Source: Thiorhodovibrio litoralis (GTDB lineage: Bacteria > Pseudomonadota > Gammaproteobacteria > Chromatiales > Chromatiaceae). Taken from it: a DNA stretch of 64,000 nucleotides. Made by a program: the position numbers and the translations under genes. The stretch spans positions 4,512,501 through 4,576,500 of the forward strand of contig NZ_CP121473.1 of the NCBI RefSeq assembly GCF_033954455.1, in the 5' to 3' direction. The notes below the pieces were generated by a model, which made no database searches, was not told where the DNA came from, and saw only the letters and a program-made list of their open reading frames with translations. Positions 8,413 to 18,594 of the stretch are shown here, one piece after another (position 1 is the first letter of the stretch; each line of letters opens with the position of its first letter).

Positions 8413-10239
8413 CTAGCCGCCGCGCGCGGCGCGCTTGCGCTCGTGCTCCTTCAGGAAGCGCTTGCGAATGCGAATGCCCGATGGCGTGATTTCCACGAGT
8501 TCGTCGTCCTCAATGAACTCCAGCGCCTGCTCAAGGGAAAAGCGCACCGGCGGCGTGAGCAGGATGTTCTCATCCGAGCCAGCGGCGCGGATGTTGGTGA
8601 GCTGCTTGGCCTTGAGCGGGTTGACGACCAGATCGTTGTCGCGCGAGTGGATGCCGACCACCTGGCCTTCGTAAACCTCCTCACCGGGCGCGACCAGTAG
8701 GCGCCCGCGATCCTGCAAGTTAAAGAGCGCATAGCCGAGCACCTTGCCCTGACTGTTGGAGATCATGGCACCGTTGCGGCGCGGCGCGATACCGCCTTGA
8801 TTGGCCGGGCCATAGTGGTCGAAGACATGGTGCTTGAGTCCAGTGCCGGAGGTCAGCGACATGAACTCGGTTTGGAAGCCGATCAGCCCGCGTGAGGGGA
8901 TTTCATAATCCAGGCGCACTCGGCCCTTGCCGTCCGGGACCATGTCTTTCAGCTCGCCCTTGCGCTCACCCAGTGCTTGCATGATGGCGCCTTGATTGGC
9001 CTCGTCCAGGTCGACCGTGAGCTGCTCATAGGGCTCACAGATCACACCATCGACCTCGCGGAAGATAACCTCCGGGCGCGAGACAGCCAGCTCATAGCCC
9101 TCGCGGCGCATGTTCTCAAGCAGAATGGACAGATGCAGCTCGCCACGCCCGGAGACGCGGAACTTTTCCGGGTCCGTGCCCTCCTCGACGCGCAGGGCAA
9201 CATTATGGATTAGCTCGCGTTCGAGTCGGTCCTTCAGCTGGCGACTGGTCAGGTACTTGCCATCCTTGCCGGCGAAGGGCGAGGTATTCACCTGGAACGT
9301 CATAGTCACCGTCGGCTCATCGACCGTCAACGCCGGCAAGGCCTCGACCGCTTCCGGATCGCACAGGGTGTCGGACACATTGGGCGCATCAATGCCGGTC
9401 AGCGCCACGATGTCGCCAGCCTGCGCCTGTTTCTCCTCGAAGCGTTCGAGCCCCATGTAGCCATACACCAGCCCTATCTTGGCGCGCTGGCGGTTGCCGT
9501 CGCGCTTGACCACAATGATTTGCTGATTCGGCTTGACCGCGCCGCGCTGAATGCGACCGACCGCAATCGCGCCGACAAAGGAGCTGTAGTCCAGGGTCGA
9601 TATCTGCATCTGGAAGCGCCCGTCCGGGTCCACCTCTGGCGGCGGGCAATGCTCAATGATGGCCTCGAACAGCGGGTTCATATCGCCCTCGCGCACATTC
9701 TCGTCCAGGCCCGCATAGCCATTGATGGCCGAGGCATAGACGATGGGGAAATCGAGCTGCTCGTCAGTGGCGCCGAGACGGTCGAACAAATCAAACACCT
9801 GGTCGATCACCCAATCCGGTCGCGCACCGGGCTTGTCGATCTTGTTCACCACCACGATCGGCCGCAAGCCATGCTGAAAGGCCTTGGTGGTCACAAAGCG
9901 CGTCTGCGGCATTGGGCCTTCTTGCGCGTCGACCAGCAGCAGCACCGAGTCCACCATGGACAGCACCCGCTCCACCTCGCCGCCAAAGTCCGCATGCCCG
10001 GGCGTGTCAACGATATTGATGCGGTAGTCCTCGCCCTTAAGCGAGAGGCGCAGCGCGGTGTTTTTCGACAGGATGGTAATGCCGCGTTCTTTCTCGAGGT
10101 CGTTCGAGTCCATGACCCGCTCGACCGGGCCGAAGCGCTCGCCGAGCGTACCGGACTGTTGCAGAAGCTTATCAACCAGTGTTGTCTTGCCATGGTCGAC
10201 ATGGGCGATGATGGCAATATTGCGCAGACGTTCGATCAC
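8413..10239 (-). CDS. typA: Ribosome-associated translational GTPase TypA/BipA
   Basis: TypA is an EF-G-like GTPase that acts on the 30S/50S ribosome in stress and cold adaptation. The protein from GTG 10239 is 608 residues, the family length. Motifs are [11 protein letters not shown] (G1), the switch segment [20 protein letters not shown] (G3) and [12 protein letters not shown] (G4), followed by the domain II/III/V architecture ending [17 protein letters not shown] chose the GTG start ([11 protein letters not shown]) because AAAGG/GGGGAG precedes it and the longer reading adds an unrelated leader. It is monocistronic here. Confidence 0.95.
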   Translation of the reverse strand: MIERLRNIAIIAHVDHGKTTLVDKLLQQSGTLGERFGPVERVMDSNDLEKERGITILSKNTALRLSLKGEDYRINIVDTPGHADFGGEVERVLSMVDSVLLLVDAQEGPMPQTRFVTTKAFQHGLRPIVVVNKIDKPGARPDWVIDQVFDLFDRLGATDEQLDFPIVYASAINGYAGLDENVREGDMNPLFEAIIEHCPPPEVDPDGRFQMQISTLDYSSFVGAIAVGRIQRGAVKPNQQIIVVKRDGNRQRAKIGLVYGYMGLERFEEKQAQAGDIVALTGIDAPNVSDTLCDPEAVEALPALTVDEPTVTMTFQVNTSPFAGKDGKYLTSRQLKDRLERELIHNVALRVEEGTDPEKFRVSGRGELHLSILLENMRREGYELAVSRPEVIFREVDGVICEPYEQLTVDLDEANQGAIMQALGERKGELKDMVPDGKGRVRLDYEIPSRGLIGFQTEFMSLTSGTGLKHHVFDHYGPANQGGIAPRRNGAMISNSQGKVLGYALFNLQDRGRLLVAPGEEVYEGQVVGIHSRDNDLVVNPLKAKQLTNIRAAGSDENILLTPPVRFSLEQALEFIEDDELVEITPSGIRIRKRFLKEHERKRAARGG

Positions 10240-10270
10240 TGAACCTTTACTCCCCGGGGGCGAAAAACGG

Positions 10271-10307
10271 CAAATCAAAAAAAGCGCGGCCAACAACTGG
10301 CCGCGCT
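10271..10307 (-). terminator. Rho-independent terminator after the methyltransferase gene
   Basis: A perfect 10-bp stem (AGCGCGGCCA / TGGCCGCGCT, 10283-10292 and 10298-10307) with loop ACAAC is followed on the minus strand by seven T and a T-rich tail. It lies between the 10441-11211 methyltransferase and typA, so it ends the former's transcript and isolates typA. Confidence 0.85.
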
Positions 10308-10440
10308 GGCGCGAGTATAGCCGAGTCGCCCATCCCCCGCGCGACCAAGCGCGCCTCGGCAGCGCGCACCGCGCGGCATCAGGGTCTCAAACGTCCCCCA
10401 AAAGCCTCTGGACGCGAACGCAGGCGCCTTGCCAGAGTCA

Positions 10441-11211
10441 TCAATCACCGAGCTTCCGGGCGATATAGAACCCGTAGCTGTAGTAGTCCCGGTAGCGCTC
10501 ATAAAGCGCGCTTTCCTGCTCTTCGGCGGCGACGATGGCCTGCGCGGCCTCGCTGTGCTGGTGCCGCTCGAGGAACTCCGGGAAGCGCGCCTGCATTGGC
10601 CGGTAATACTGATCGATCCAGCACTGTTGCGGCAGAATGAAATAGCCAATGGGAGCGTAGCCTTGCTGCTCGAGGATCTGCAGCTTGGCCGCGGCGGTGT
10701 CAATCTGCGGATACTCCCGCTGCCAATGCGCTTGCACCTCGGCGGGACGCGTGGCGCTGGTCCAGGTGATCTCCGAGACCGCCAGAACACCGCCAGCTTT
10801 CAGATAGCGGCGCCAGTCGCCCACGCCTTTTTCGAAGCCAATGTTGTAGATGGCGCCCTCGGACCAGATCAGGTCGAAGGTATTCGGCTCGAAGGGCAAG
10901 TCTTCCATGCCATGGCACAGCGCTTGGATCTTCTCGCCCACCCCGGCTTCTCGCGCGCGCTCGTCAAGCACATCGAGAAAGTCCCGCAGAAAATCCACCG
11001 CCGTGATCTCGGCATCGAGCAGCCGTGCTAGCACCAGGGTCGAGGCACCAGTGCCGCAGCCGATGTCAGCGATTTGCAGCCGTCTGTTCTGATGAAGAAG
11101 GGCCATGTTGTGCATGGCCAGGCGCAGCGCCTGCTCTGACTCGGCATCTCCACCCGGACCCTGGCGGTCGGCATCCTTGTGCAGGTCGATCAAAAGTTGC
11201 ATGTCATCCAT
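10441..11211 (-). CDS. Class I SAM-dependent methyltransferase
   Basis: The product from ATG 11211 is 256 residues. It has the SAM-binding motif [16 protein letters not shown] near residues 47-62, the acidic loop AEITAVDFL after it, and a post-motif segment [14 protein letters not shown]. Substrate is unknown; the sequence resembles small-molecule or quinone/tellurite-type methyltransferases more than nucleic-acid ones. I chose ATG 11211 because GAGGAAAC precedes it. It is transcribed alone and ends at the 10271-10307 terminator. Confidence 0.75.
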   Translation of the reverse strand: MDDMQLLIDLHKDADRQGPGGDAESEQALRLAMHNMALLHQNRRLQIADIGCGTGASTLVLARLLDAEITAVDFLRDFLDVLDERAREAGVGEKIQALCHGMEDLPFEPNTFDLIWSEGAIYNIGFEKGVGDWRRYLKAGGVLAVSEITWTSATRPAEVQAHWQREYPQIDTAAAKLQILEQQGYAPIGYFILPQQCWIDQYYRPMQARFPEFLERHQHSEAAQAIVAAEEQESALYERYRDYYSYGFYIARKLGD

Positions 11212-11365
11212 TGTGGAAGTTTCCTCATTGGTGAAGCGCTTACTTCGATAGGCACGAACCACGGTGCTGGAAGGTGAAGCCTGACACTCAGGCCGCATCA
11301 GTCAGGGGGGGGTTGGGCGTCGCGTCCGGGTGGCTCAGAAATATATTCTGAACCTAACGGGAACA

Positions 11366-12379
11366 TTAGTGTATGACGGCATCGGGACTGTCGGCACTTA
11401 GCAACCGTTCGGACCAAGCGAGCAGCGTCTCGGCATCGGCTTTCAGAATCCGTTCGCGCACCTCCGGACTCGGCGGACCGAATTTCTGGCGCATCAGACG
11501 CAGCAGCAACTTCGCCTCGCCATTGCGCTCGCCTTTCTCCAACCCTTGCTCCCGTCCCTGTTCCCGTCCCTGTTCCAGCCCCTGTTCCAGTCCTTTCTGG
11601 CGGCCTTGTTCGATGTAGCGATCAATCCAGGTCTGCATGAGTGGATCTCCATCGGCAGTCTGTTTCAACAGGCGGCGGGCGTCGTCTTCTTCCACCCGCC
11701 CGGTGCCTTGGACGTAGTAGCGTAGCAAAGATTCGAGAATCTCCAAGGCCGTGTCGCGGTTGTCGATCTGCTCGATCAGCGCCATAAGCTCGGCCAAGCG
11801 TTCCACGGGTGCGTCCGAGAAAATCCAGCGTAGCGCCAGTTGCACCAACCGGGTAAGCACCGTGCCTTTGACCTCGGCGTCGGCGCGGGCAGAGAGATCA
11901 TGCAGCGCATAGCCAAACTGCGGCACGAAGGGCGCGAGCGCCGCCGGCAATGGGTCGACCAAATCATGAAAGCGGCTCGGCACGCGCCAGGGGCGGGTGC
12001 CGTGGTAGATCACCAGCGGATAGACCGGCGGCAGGGTGCGTGCCTCGGGATGTTGTTTGCGGTGCTCGTCACCCTCGGCAACGAGATAGCGCAGCAATTG
12101 AAGCAGTACCCAATGCTCGGGCTGACTCTTGTGCTCGAACAGAATGTAAACGAAGCAAACCGCCTCGCCGTCACGGCTGTGCAGGCGATAGACCAGATCG
12201 GAGAAGGCGCTGCGCAGATCGGCCGCCACATAGCTGTCCTTGGCGATTTCCAGGCTGTCGAGATCGAAGGCATCTTGCAGCACGCTCGGCAGGTGCAGGC
12301 GCAGAAAGTCGAGCGCGATCTCGCGCCGGCCGAAGCTCTCGCGAAAAAAGGCATCGTGCGGGTTGGCAATCTGATCCAT
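11366..12379 (-). CDS. Rpn-family (YhgA-like) putative recombination-promoting nuclease
   Basis: A 337-residue protein starting [26 protein letters not shown], the standard opening of the Rpn/YhgA-like family (PD-(D/E)XK nuclease fold, once labelled putative transposase). Candidate catalytic residues are in SDLVYRL and FEHKSQPE near residues 60-90. Towards the C-terminus, repeats of the GLEQGREQG kind (about 260-285) form a charged low-complexity linker before a conserved helical tail. GGAG precedes the ATG. Such genes multiply in genomes and act in RecA-independent recombination or defence in E. coli; role here is unknown. Confidence 0.8.
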   Translation of the reverse strand: MDQIANPHDAFFRESFGRREIALDFLRLHLPSVLQDAFDLDSLEIAKDSYVAADLRSAFSDLVYRLHSRDGEAVCFVYILFEHKSQPEHWVLLQLLRYLVAEGDEHRKQHPEARTLPPVYPLVIYHGTRPWRVPSRFHDLVDPLPAALAPFVPQFGYALHDLSARADAEVKGTVLTRLVQLALRWIFSDAPVERLAELMALIEQIDNRDTALEILESLLRYYVQGTGRVEEDDARRLLKQTADGDPLMQTWIDRYIEQGRQKGLEQGLEQGREQGREQGLEKGERNGEAKLLLRLMRQKFGPPSPEVRERILKADAETLLAWSERLLSADSPDAVIH

Positions 12380-13019
12380 GTAGCTCCGGGTATGTGAGCA
12401 TCAGCGCCCAATCATACTCAAGCCCGGCCGACACTCGCTCTTTCTTCGAGTGCGCGCGTCATAACAAACCTGCCACCAGAAAAGAATTCGACCATGGCCC
12501 CTTTGATTTTCCTTCGATTTTAGCCGAGTCGCCCGCCAGCCGTGCGACCAGCGGACCGCCCGCAGGTCACGGCCGCCCAAGATAGCCGCACACTCTCGAA
12601 CACCGCCTTGCGAGAACGTCCTAACCCACGCGCACCCATGGGGAAAACCCCGATACCCACAATCACTGTGGATAACTCTGTGCAAAAACCGTGATGTCAG
12701 CCACTGAACCCGCCCCACCACTCGCCTTGGGTTAAATTGGCCGAAATCTGATCAATACTATAACGTCTTGATTAATTGATATTATTTGATTTACACCTTA
12801 AGAATCGCGATGCCTGCCAAAGAGCGCAAGCAAACGCGGTCAGCCGTTGTGAATAAGGTTTCTATCTTTCTGTCAAGTGCCTGAGCCCTCCGAGTCTTAG
12901 CCGTCCGCACGGCGGAAGCGAGCGCCCGCAATCGCTACCCAAATGACGGTGATTCTCCTTCGATCCTCTTGCGAAATGCAGACTCTGCGATGCAGCCACC
13001 GCATGAAGGACATTAAACA
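12380..13019. other. Gene-poor stretch upstream of the hydrogenase operon
   Basis: About 640 bases with no convincing gene on either strand. Codon pattern is poor and the sequence becomes more AT-rich from about 12,730. The minus-strand frames here read only as shadow. It may hold distal regulatory sites for the hup operon. Confidence 0.5.
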
Positions 13020-13078
13020 ATTAGCAATTTCTAATGGTTGTATTTTAGACGTTGCTAGATTTCAAATATTCTAATGTT
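13020..13078. promoter_or_regulatory. Palindromic TTAGAAT-type sites upstream of hup
   Basis: ATTAGCAATTTCTAAT (13020-13035) is a 16-bp palindrome with one mismatched pair. A second, half-conserved site ends ATATTCTAATGTT (13066-13078). The 14-mer AATATTCTAATGTT (13065-13078) also occurs at 50193-50206 upstream of the octaheme cytochrome operon. This suggests a common regulator; its identity is not evident. Confidence 0.5.
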
Positions 13079-13107
13079 TTGTCTTAACAGCCTTTTTTAA
13101 TCATTTC

Positions 13108-13169
13108 TTGATACAGATCAAGCGATCGCGTCCGATTGACCGAGAATTATCAATCCCCCCACATATAAT
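13108..13169 (+). promoter_or_regulatory. FNR-type box and -10 element of the hup promoter
   Basis: TTGATACAGATCAA (13108-13121) matches the FNR/ANR consensus TTGATnnnnATCAA at every fixed position. TATAAT follows at 13164-13169. With a start site near 13176 the box is centred near -61, the class I activator position. Oxygen-responsive control of the uptake hydrogenase is therefore likely. Transcription start is predicted, not measured. Confidence 0.75.
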
Positions 13170-13221
13170 AGGCCTACTTGTCATCGCATTGTAACCGTGC
13201 GCTCAATCTGTCAGTAAGCCT

Positions 13222-14358
13222 ATGTCAAGCCCTATACCCACCTCCGATACCTTCTACGACCACTTCCGCCGCCATGGCATCAGCCGGCGGACCTTTCTTA
13301 ACTTCTGCGGTGTGTCGGCGGCCACCCTTGGCCTGGCCCCGAGCATGGCCGGGCGCATCGCCCATGCGATGGAGACCAAGCCACGCACGCCGGTGATCTG
13401 GCTGCATGGGCTGGAATGCACCTGCTGTTCGGAGTCCTTCATCCGCTCGGCGCATCCGCTGGCCACCGATGTGATTCTGTCGATGATCTCGCTGGACTAT
13501 GACGATCTGATCATGGCCTCGGCGGGACATCAGGCGGAGGCGATCCTGGATGACATCCGCACCCGTTATCGCGGTCAGTACATTCTGGCGGTGGAGGGCA
13601 ACGCGCCCTTCGGGCAGGACGGTATGAGCTGTTTCATCGCCGGGCGGCCTTTCCATGAGCAACTCAAGGAGATGGCGGCGGACTGCGCGGCGGTGGTGGC
13701 CTGGGGGTCTTGTGCCTCCTGGGGCTGCGTGCAGGCGGCGCGGCCCAATCCGACCCAGGCGACGCCGGTCGATGAAATTATCCGCGACAAGCCGGTGATC
13801 AAGGTGCCGGGTTGCCCGCCCATTGCCGAGGTGATGACCGGCATCCTGACTTACATGCTCACCTTTGAGCGGATACCGGAACTTGACCGCCAGGGCCGCC
13901 CGAAGATGTTCTACGGCCAGCGCATTCACGATAAGTGTTATCGCCGTCCGCATTTCGATGCCGGCCAGTTTGTCGAGTCCTTCGACGACGAGGGCGCGCG
14001 CAAGGGCTACTGCCTGTACAAAATGGGCTGCAAGGGGCCGACCACCTACAACGCCTGCTCGACGGTGCGCTGGAATAACGGCGTTTCTTTCCCGATCCAG
14101 TCCGGGCACGGGTGCATCGGCTGTTCGGAGAAGGACTTCTGGGACAAGGAAGGCTTCTATCAGCATGTGACCGACACCCATGTGTTCGGCGTCGAGGCCA
14201 ATGCCGACAAGGTCGGGCTGGCGGCGGTCGGCGGCGTGGGCGCGGCCATTGGCGCGCATGCGGCCTACAGTGCCTACCGGCGCGGCAAGCAAAGCGTCGA
14301 TGAATCGGCGGGTGCGCCGGGCACCGCCAAGGCCACTGAAACCGAGTCACAGGACTGA
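13222..14358 (+). CDS. hupS: Uptake [NiFe]-hydrogenase small subunit
   Basis: This subunit carries the three Fe-S clusters that move electrons from the Ni-Fe site to cytochrome b. The 378-residue precursor has a twin-arginine signal ([10 protein letters not shown], residues 21-30). The mature part begins [14 protein letters not shown] with proximal-cluster cysteines, and has CPPIAEV, then distal and medial cluster cysteines ([38 protein letters not shown]). A hydrophobic segment at 330-355 is the membrane anchor typical of membrane-bound group 1 enzymes. It is the first gene of a hup operon with an FNR-type promoter. Confidence 0.97.
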   Translation: MSSPIPTSDTFYDHFRRHGISRRTFLNFCGVSAATLGLAPSMAGRIAHAMETKPRTPVIWLHGLECTCCSESFIRSAHPLATDVILSMISLDYDDLIMASAGHQAEAILDDIRTRYRGQYILAVEGNAPFGQDGMSCFIAGRPFHEQLKEMAADCAAVVAWGSCASWGCVQAARPNPTQATPVDEIIRDKPVIKVPGCPPIAEVMTGILTYMLTFERIPELDRQGRPKMFYGQRIHDKCYRRPHFDAGQFVESFDDEGARKGYCLYKMGCKGPTTYNACSTVRWNNGVSFPIQSGHGCIGCSEKDFWDKEGFYQHVTDTHVFGVEANADKVGLAAVGGVGAAIGAHAAYSAYRRGKQSVDESAGAPGTAKATETESQD

Positions 14359-14379
14359 GCAACAGGGAGGTAAACCAAA

Positions 14380-16170
14380 ATGACTGTCACCACACCCAAT
14401 GGTTTTTCACTCGACAACAGCGGCCAGCGCGTCGTTGTCGATCCCGTCACCCGCATCGAGGGCCATCTGCGCGTCGAAGTCAATCTCGATGAGAGCAACG
14501 TCATCCGCAATGCGGTCTCCACCGGCACCATGTGGCGCGGGCTGGAGGTCATTCTGCGCGGGCGCGATCCGCGCGATGCCTGGGCCTTTACCGAGCGCAT
14601 CTGCGGTGTCTGCACCGGCACCCATGCGCTGACCTCGGTGCGCGCGGTGGAGGATGCGCTGGGTATCCCGATTCCGGAGAACGCCAATTCCATCCGCAAC
14701 CTGATGCAACTGACGTTGCAGGCGCAGGATCATCTGGTGCATTTCTACCATCTGCATGCACTGGACTGGGTGGATGTGGTCTCGGCGCTTAAGGCTGATC
14801 CCAAGGCGACCTCCACGCTGGCGCAGTCGATCAGCCCCTGGCCGCTGTCCTCGCCCGGCTATTTCCGCGACATCAAGGCCCGGCTGACCCGCTTTGTCGA
14901 ATCCGGCCAGCTCGGCCCCTTCATGAATGGCTATTGGGGCAGTCCGGCCTACAAGCTGCCGCCCGAGGCCAATCTGATGGCGGTGGCGCATTATCTGGAG
15001 GCGCTCGACTTCCAAAAAGAGATCGTCAAGATCCACACCGTCTATGGCGGCAAGAACCCGCACCCGAACTGGCTGGTTGGCGGCATGCCCTGCGCCATCA
15101 ATGTCGATGGCACCGGTGCCGTGGGTGCGGTGAACATGGAGCGGCTGAATCTGGTCTCCTCCATCATTGATCGCACCATCGAGTTTATCGACCAGGTCTA
15201 TCTGCCCGATCTCCAGGCCATCGCGTCCTTCTATAAGGACTGGACCTACGGCGGGGGCTTAAGCAGCCAGTCGGTGCTGTCCTATGGCGACATCCCGGAT
15301 CACGCCAATGACGACTCCGATGCCAATCTGCTGCTGCCGCGCGGGGCCATCATCGGCGGCGATCTCAACACCGTCCATCCAGTTGATCTGCGCGACCCGG
15401 AGGAGATTCAGGAGTTCGTCGATCACTCCTGGTTCCGCTACGCCGACGAGTCCAAAGGCCTACATCCCTGGGATGGCGTGACCGAGCCCAATTTCCAGCT
15501 TGGCCCCAATGCCAAGGGCACCAAGACCAACATCCAGGCGGTCGATGAGAACGCCAAGTATTCCTGGATCAAGGCCCCGCGCTGGCGCGGACACGCTATG
15601 GAAGTCGGCCCGCTGTCGCGTTGGGTCATCGGCTATGTCCAGGGCCGCCCGGACTTCAAGGAGCCAGTCGACAAGCTGCTCACCGATCTTGGCCTGCCGC
15701 TGACGGCGCTCTTCTCCACCCTCGGGCGCACCGCCGCGCGTGGGTTGGAGGCCTCCTGGGCCGCGCACAAGATGCGCTATTTTCAGGACAAGCTGGTCGC
15801 CAACATCAAAGCCGGCGACACCGCCACCGCCAACACCGACAAATGGGAGCCGCGCTCCTGGCCCAAGCAGGCCAAAGGCGTGGGCACCACCGAGGCCCCG
15901 CGCGGCGCGCTCGGCCACTGGGTGACCATCGAGAAAGGCAAGATCGACAACTACCAGGCCGTAGTACCGACCACATGGAACGGCTCGCCGCGCGACCCCC
16001 AAGGCAACATCGGCGCCTATGAAGCGGCGCTTCTCAACACGCCGCTGGCCAAGGCCGAGGAGCCACTGGAGATTCTGCGCACCCTGCACAGTTTCGATCC
16101 CTGCCTGGCCTGCTCGACCCATGTGATGAGTCCCGACGGCTCACCGCTGACCGAAATCCGCGTGCGCTGA
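14380..16170 (+). CDS. hupL: Uptake [NiFe]-hydrogenase large subunit
   Basis: The large subunit holds the Ni-Fe active site that oxidises H2. It is 596 residues, the family size. The two Cys pairs that bind nickel are [10 protein letters not shown] (about residues 74-83) and [10 protein letters not shown] near the C-terminus. The tail after the His ([15 protein letters not shown]) is the peptide removed by the HupD protease after nickel insertion. GGGAGG precedes the ATG, 21 bases after hupS. It is co-exported with HupS via the Tat signal of the small subunit. Confidence 0.97.
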   Translation: MTVTTPNGFSLDNSGQRVVVDPVTRIEGHLRVEVNLDESNVIRNAVSTGTMWRGLEVILRGRDPRDAWAFTERICGVCTGTHALTSVRAVEDALGIPIPENANSIRNLMQLTLQAQDHLVHFYHLHALDWVDVVSALKADPKATSTLAQSISPWPLSSPGYFRDIKARLTRFVESGQLGPFMNGYWGSPAYKLPPEANLMAVAHYLEALDFQKEIVKIHTVYGGKNPHPNWLVGGMPCAINVDGTGAVGAVNMERLNLVSSIIDRTIEFIDQVYLPDLQAIASFYKDWTYGGGLSSQSVLSYGDIPDHANDDSDANLLLPRGAIIGGDLNTVHPVDLRDPEEIQEFVDHSWFRYADESKGLHPWDGVTEPNFQLGPNAKGTKTNIQAVDENAKYSWIKAPRWRGHAMEVGPLSRWVIGYVQGRPDFKEPVDKLLTDLGLPLTALFSTLGRTAARGLEASWAAHKMRYFQDKLVANIKAGDTATANTDKWEPRSWPKQAKGVGTTEAPRGALGHWVTIEKGKIDNYQAVVPTTWNGSPRDPQGNIGAYEAALLNTPLAKAEEPLEILRTLHSFDPCLACSTHVMSPDGSPLTEIRVR

Positions 16171-16190
16171 CCATGAGGGAGGAACCTGTC

Positions 16191-16883
16191 ATGCATCCAT
16201 CCCTGCCCACCACGCGCCAGACGGCCGTGTATGTCTACCAAGCGCCACTGCGCGCCTGGCACTGGATCAACGCGGCCTCCATCACCGTGCTGGCCATCAC
16301 CGGCTGGTTCATCGCCAATCCGCCGCCAAGCTTAAGCGGCGAGGCCAGCGCCCACTTCCAGATGGGCTATATTCGCTTCTTCCATTTCGCGGCGGCCTAT
16401 GTCTTTGCGGTTGGCTTCCTGTTCCGCCTCTACTGGGCCTTTGTCGGCAACAGCTATGCCCGCCAGCTCTTTACCCTGCCGTTCTGGCGCCCCGCATTTT
16501 GGGCCGAGCTGGTGCACGAGGTGCGCTGGTACGCCTTCCAGGAGTCAGAACCGCGCAAATACGTCGGCCACAATCCGCTCGCGCATCTGTTCATGGTCGT
16601 CATCATCACCGTCGGCGGCCTGGTGATGATTTTCACCGGCTTCGCGCTCTACTCCGAACAAACCGGCCTCGGCAGTTGGCAGGATCAACTTTTCGGCTGG
16701 GTGATTCCGCTGGTTGGTCAAAGCCAGGACGTGCGCATGTGGCACCACTGGGGCATGTGGGTGCTGGTCGTCTTCGTCATGCTGCACGTCTACACCGCCG
16801 TGCGCGAGGATGTGATGTCGCGCCAAAGCCTGATCAGCACCATGATCAGCGGCTGGCGCATGTTCAAGGATGATCGGCCATGA
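16191..16883 (+). CDS. hupC: Ni/Fe-hydrogenase b-type cytochrome subunit
   Basis: A di-haem b-type membrane cytochrome that accepts electrons from HupSL and passes them to quinone. About 230 residues with four hydrophobic helices. The motifs AWHWINAASITVLAITGW near the N-terminus, and MWHHWGMWVLVVFVMLHVY in the fourth helix, contain candidate haem-ligand histidines. I chose ATG 16191 because GGGAGG lies 6-8 bases before it; an upstream ATG at 16173 is in frame but overlies that site. Overlaps hupD by four bases. Confidence 0.94.
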   Translation: MHPSLPTTRQTAVYVYQAPLRAWHWINAASITVLAITGWFIANPPPSLSGEASAHFQMGYIRFFHFAAAYVFAVGFLFRLYWAFVGNSYARQLFTLPFWRPAFWAELVHEVRWYAFQESEPRKYVGHNPLAHLFMVVIITVGGLVMIFTGFALYSEQTGLGSWQDQLFGWVIPLVGQSQDVRMWHHWGMWVLVVFVMLHVYTAVREDVMSRQSLISTMISGWRMFKDDRP

Positions 16884-17521
16884 CGGCGGTGCTTGGGTCG
16901 CAACCAAGGGTTCTGGTCCTCGGCATCGGCAACCTGCTGTGGGCCGATGAGGGCTTTGGCGTGCGCTGCGTCGAAATCCTGAGCGCACGCCATGCCTTCG
17001 ATGATCAGGTGCACCTGCTCGACGGTGGCACCCAGGGTATCTACCTGGTCAACCTGCTCGAAGGCATCGAGCATCTGATCATCTTCGACGCTATCGACTA
17101 TGGCCTGCCGCCGGGGACACTCAAAGTCGTTCGGGATGACGAGGTCCCCCGTTTTCTCGGCGCCAAGAAGATGAGCCTGCACCAGGTTGGCTTTCAGGAC
17201 GTGCTGGCCATGGCCGAGTTGCTCGGCCAGCTGCCACCGAACATGCTTCTGATCGGCGTGCAACCCGAGCGATTGGAAGACTATGGCGGAAGCCTGAGTG
17301 ACAGCGTCAAGGCGATGATCGAGCCGGCTTTGGCCGAGGCACTGGCCCATCTGGACGCGCAGGGCATTCGGCCAGTCGCCGCGGCGGCCGACGGCGAGCC
17401 GCTGGCCGATGGCGCCCAGCCGCACCCGGCGCTGGCGTTGACCGACTACGAAAGCGGGCGCCCATCAACGAAGCAAGCATGGCGCCATGGCGATCAGCGC
17501 GTTCTGCAAACCACCTCCTGA
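16880..17521 (+). CDS. hupD: Hydrogenase maturation protease HupD/HyaD
   Basis: This protease cuts the C-terminal tail off the large subunit once nickel is in place. The 213-residue protein has GIGNLLWADEGFGVR (with the first metal-ligand Glu), IFDAIDYGLPPG (Asp) and SLHQVGFQDVL (His), the three nickel-sensing ligands. It starts within the hupC stop (ATGA). The C-terminal 40 residues beyond the usual domain are variable and low in similarity. It presumably matures HupL of this operon. Confidence 0.94.
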   Translation: MTAVLGSQPRVLVLGIGNLLWADEGFGVRCVEILSARHAFDDQVHLLDGGTQGIYLVNLLEGIEHLIIFDAIDYGLPPGTLKVVRDDEVPRFLGAKKMSLHQVGFQDVLAMAELLGQLPPNMLLIGVQPERLEDYGGSLSDSVKAMIEPALAEALAHLDAQGIRPVAAAADGEPLADGAQPHPALALTDYESGRPSTKQAWRHGDQRVLQTTS

Positions 17522-17555
17522 ATCCACCTCATCAATGCAGCCCCCAGGTGAAACC

Positions 17556-18380
17556 ATGAACGGAAACTCGCAGGTTCGCCCCGCGCTGGACATCACCGAC
17601 TGCCCAGCGGCGATCGAGGTTCTTGAGCAGCTGCGCACGGGCGTCGCGCACAGCATCGCCGGGCGCCGGGCGGAGCCCATCTCCATCGCCACCCTCGATG
17701 CCCCAACCCATGCGCTGGTGATCGAAGCCTTGGGCGAAGGGGAAATCCGCGCCGAGTTCGACGCCTGCGACCAACACCCCAAGGCCATCCTATCCGAGAC
17801 CGGAATCACCGGCGTGTGGCGTTGGCAGCTCATTGATCCCGCAGGCGAGTCCATTGCGGACGCCTTAGAGCCGGGCGACTGTCCTCTGCTGATGCGCGAA
17901 CGTCCTTTCCAGACTGCGAGGGGTCGCATTAACTGGCCGCGTGATTATTCCGAAGACACCATGGACGCGGTGGCGGTGCTCGCCGAGCTTGAAACCCACC
18001 TTGATCTGCACCCGGAAATCGATGCCGCTGCTCGCGCCAAGGCGTCTGGCCTGGACATCGACAGCACAGTCAACGGCGCAGCGCACCGCATTAATCTCAG
18101 CATGCTCCCGCAAAACCCGGCGGCCATGGACCTAATCAACCGCTGCCTCGGCAGCGGACCGGCGCGCATGGTCAACAGCGGCTACGGGCGCTGCCAAATC
18201 GAGGCCACCGCCGTGCGCCCGATTTGGCGTCTGCGACATTTCAACAATACCGGGAAGCTGCTGCTCGACAGCGTCGAAATCTGCCCGGTCCCGACCGCCG
18301 TCCTGGCCACCAAGGAAGATCTGAGCGACAGCCATGATCGGCTCGATAAGCTGCTGACCACCATCGGCGACGGTGGCTGA
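17556..18380 (+). CDS. hupH: Hydrogenase expression/formation protein HupH/HoxQ/HyaF-like
   Basis: A 274-residue cytoplasmic protein. The C-terminal half (GYGRCQIEATAVRPIWRLRHFNNTGKLLLDSVEICPVP) is characteristic of the HupH/HoxQ/HyaF family, which assists assembly of the hydrogenase small subunit in oxygen-tolerant or uptake enzymes. I chose ATG 17556, which AGGTGA precedes; starts at 17535 and 17487 are in frame. It ends the visible hup operon. hypABCDEF and hupK-type genes are not in the window and must lie elsewhere. Confidence 0.85.
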   Translation: MNGNSQVRPALDITDCPAAIEVLEQLRTGVAHSIAGRRAEPISIATLDAPTHALVIEALGEGEIRAEFDACDQHPKAILSETGITGVWRWQLIDPAGESIADALEPGDCPLLMRERPFQTARGRINWPRDYSEDTMDAVAVLAELETHLDLHPEIDAAARAKASGLDIDSTVNGAAHRINLSMLPQNPAAMDLINRCLGSGPARMVNSGYGRCQIEATAVRPIWRLRHFNNTGKLLLDSVEICPVPTAVLATKEDLSDSHDRLDKLLTTIGDGG

Positions 18381-18594
18381 ACAAGCCGTCCATGTAGCTG
18401 TTACAGGGAGTAAAAATCAACGCCCGCAACCTCGACCGAGAGCAAGTCGCCGAGGCCAGACCACCGGCCCTCAGTCATTGATGAAGACCATTCGCGATTA
18501 CACGAAACCATAATCCGCGGCTTACGCAGCCAGGCTCGGGGTCGGCGCAGCCAGTGCGCTAATAGCCGGTCAAGGCCTTTTTCGGAGGTAATTG

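Noticed and set aside
12661-13000. Possible CRISPR or tRNA in the AT-rich gap before hup
   Set aside because: No repeat-spacer periodicity and no cloverleaf or T-loop sequence could be found by eye.
14407-15063. Minus-strand frame of 218 residues in hupL
   Set aside because: Fully inside hupL, which has clear family motifs; shadow frame.
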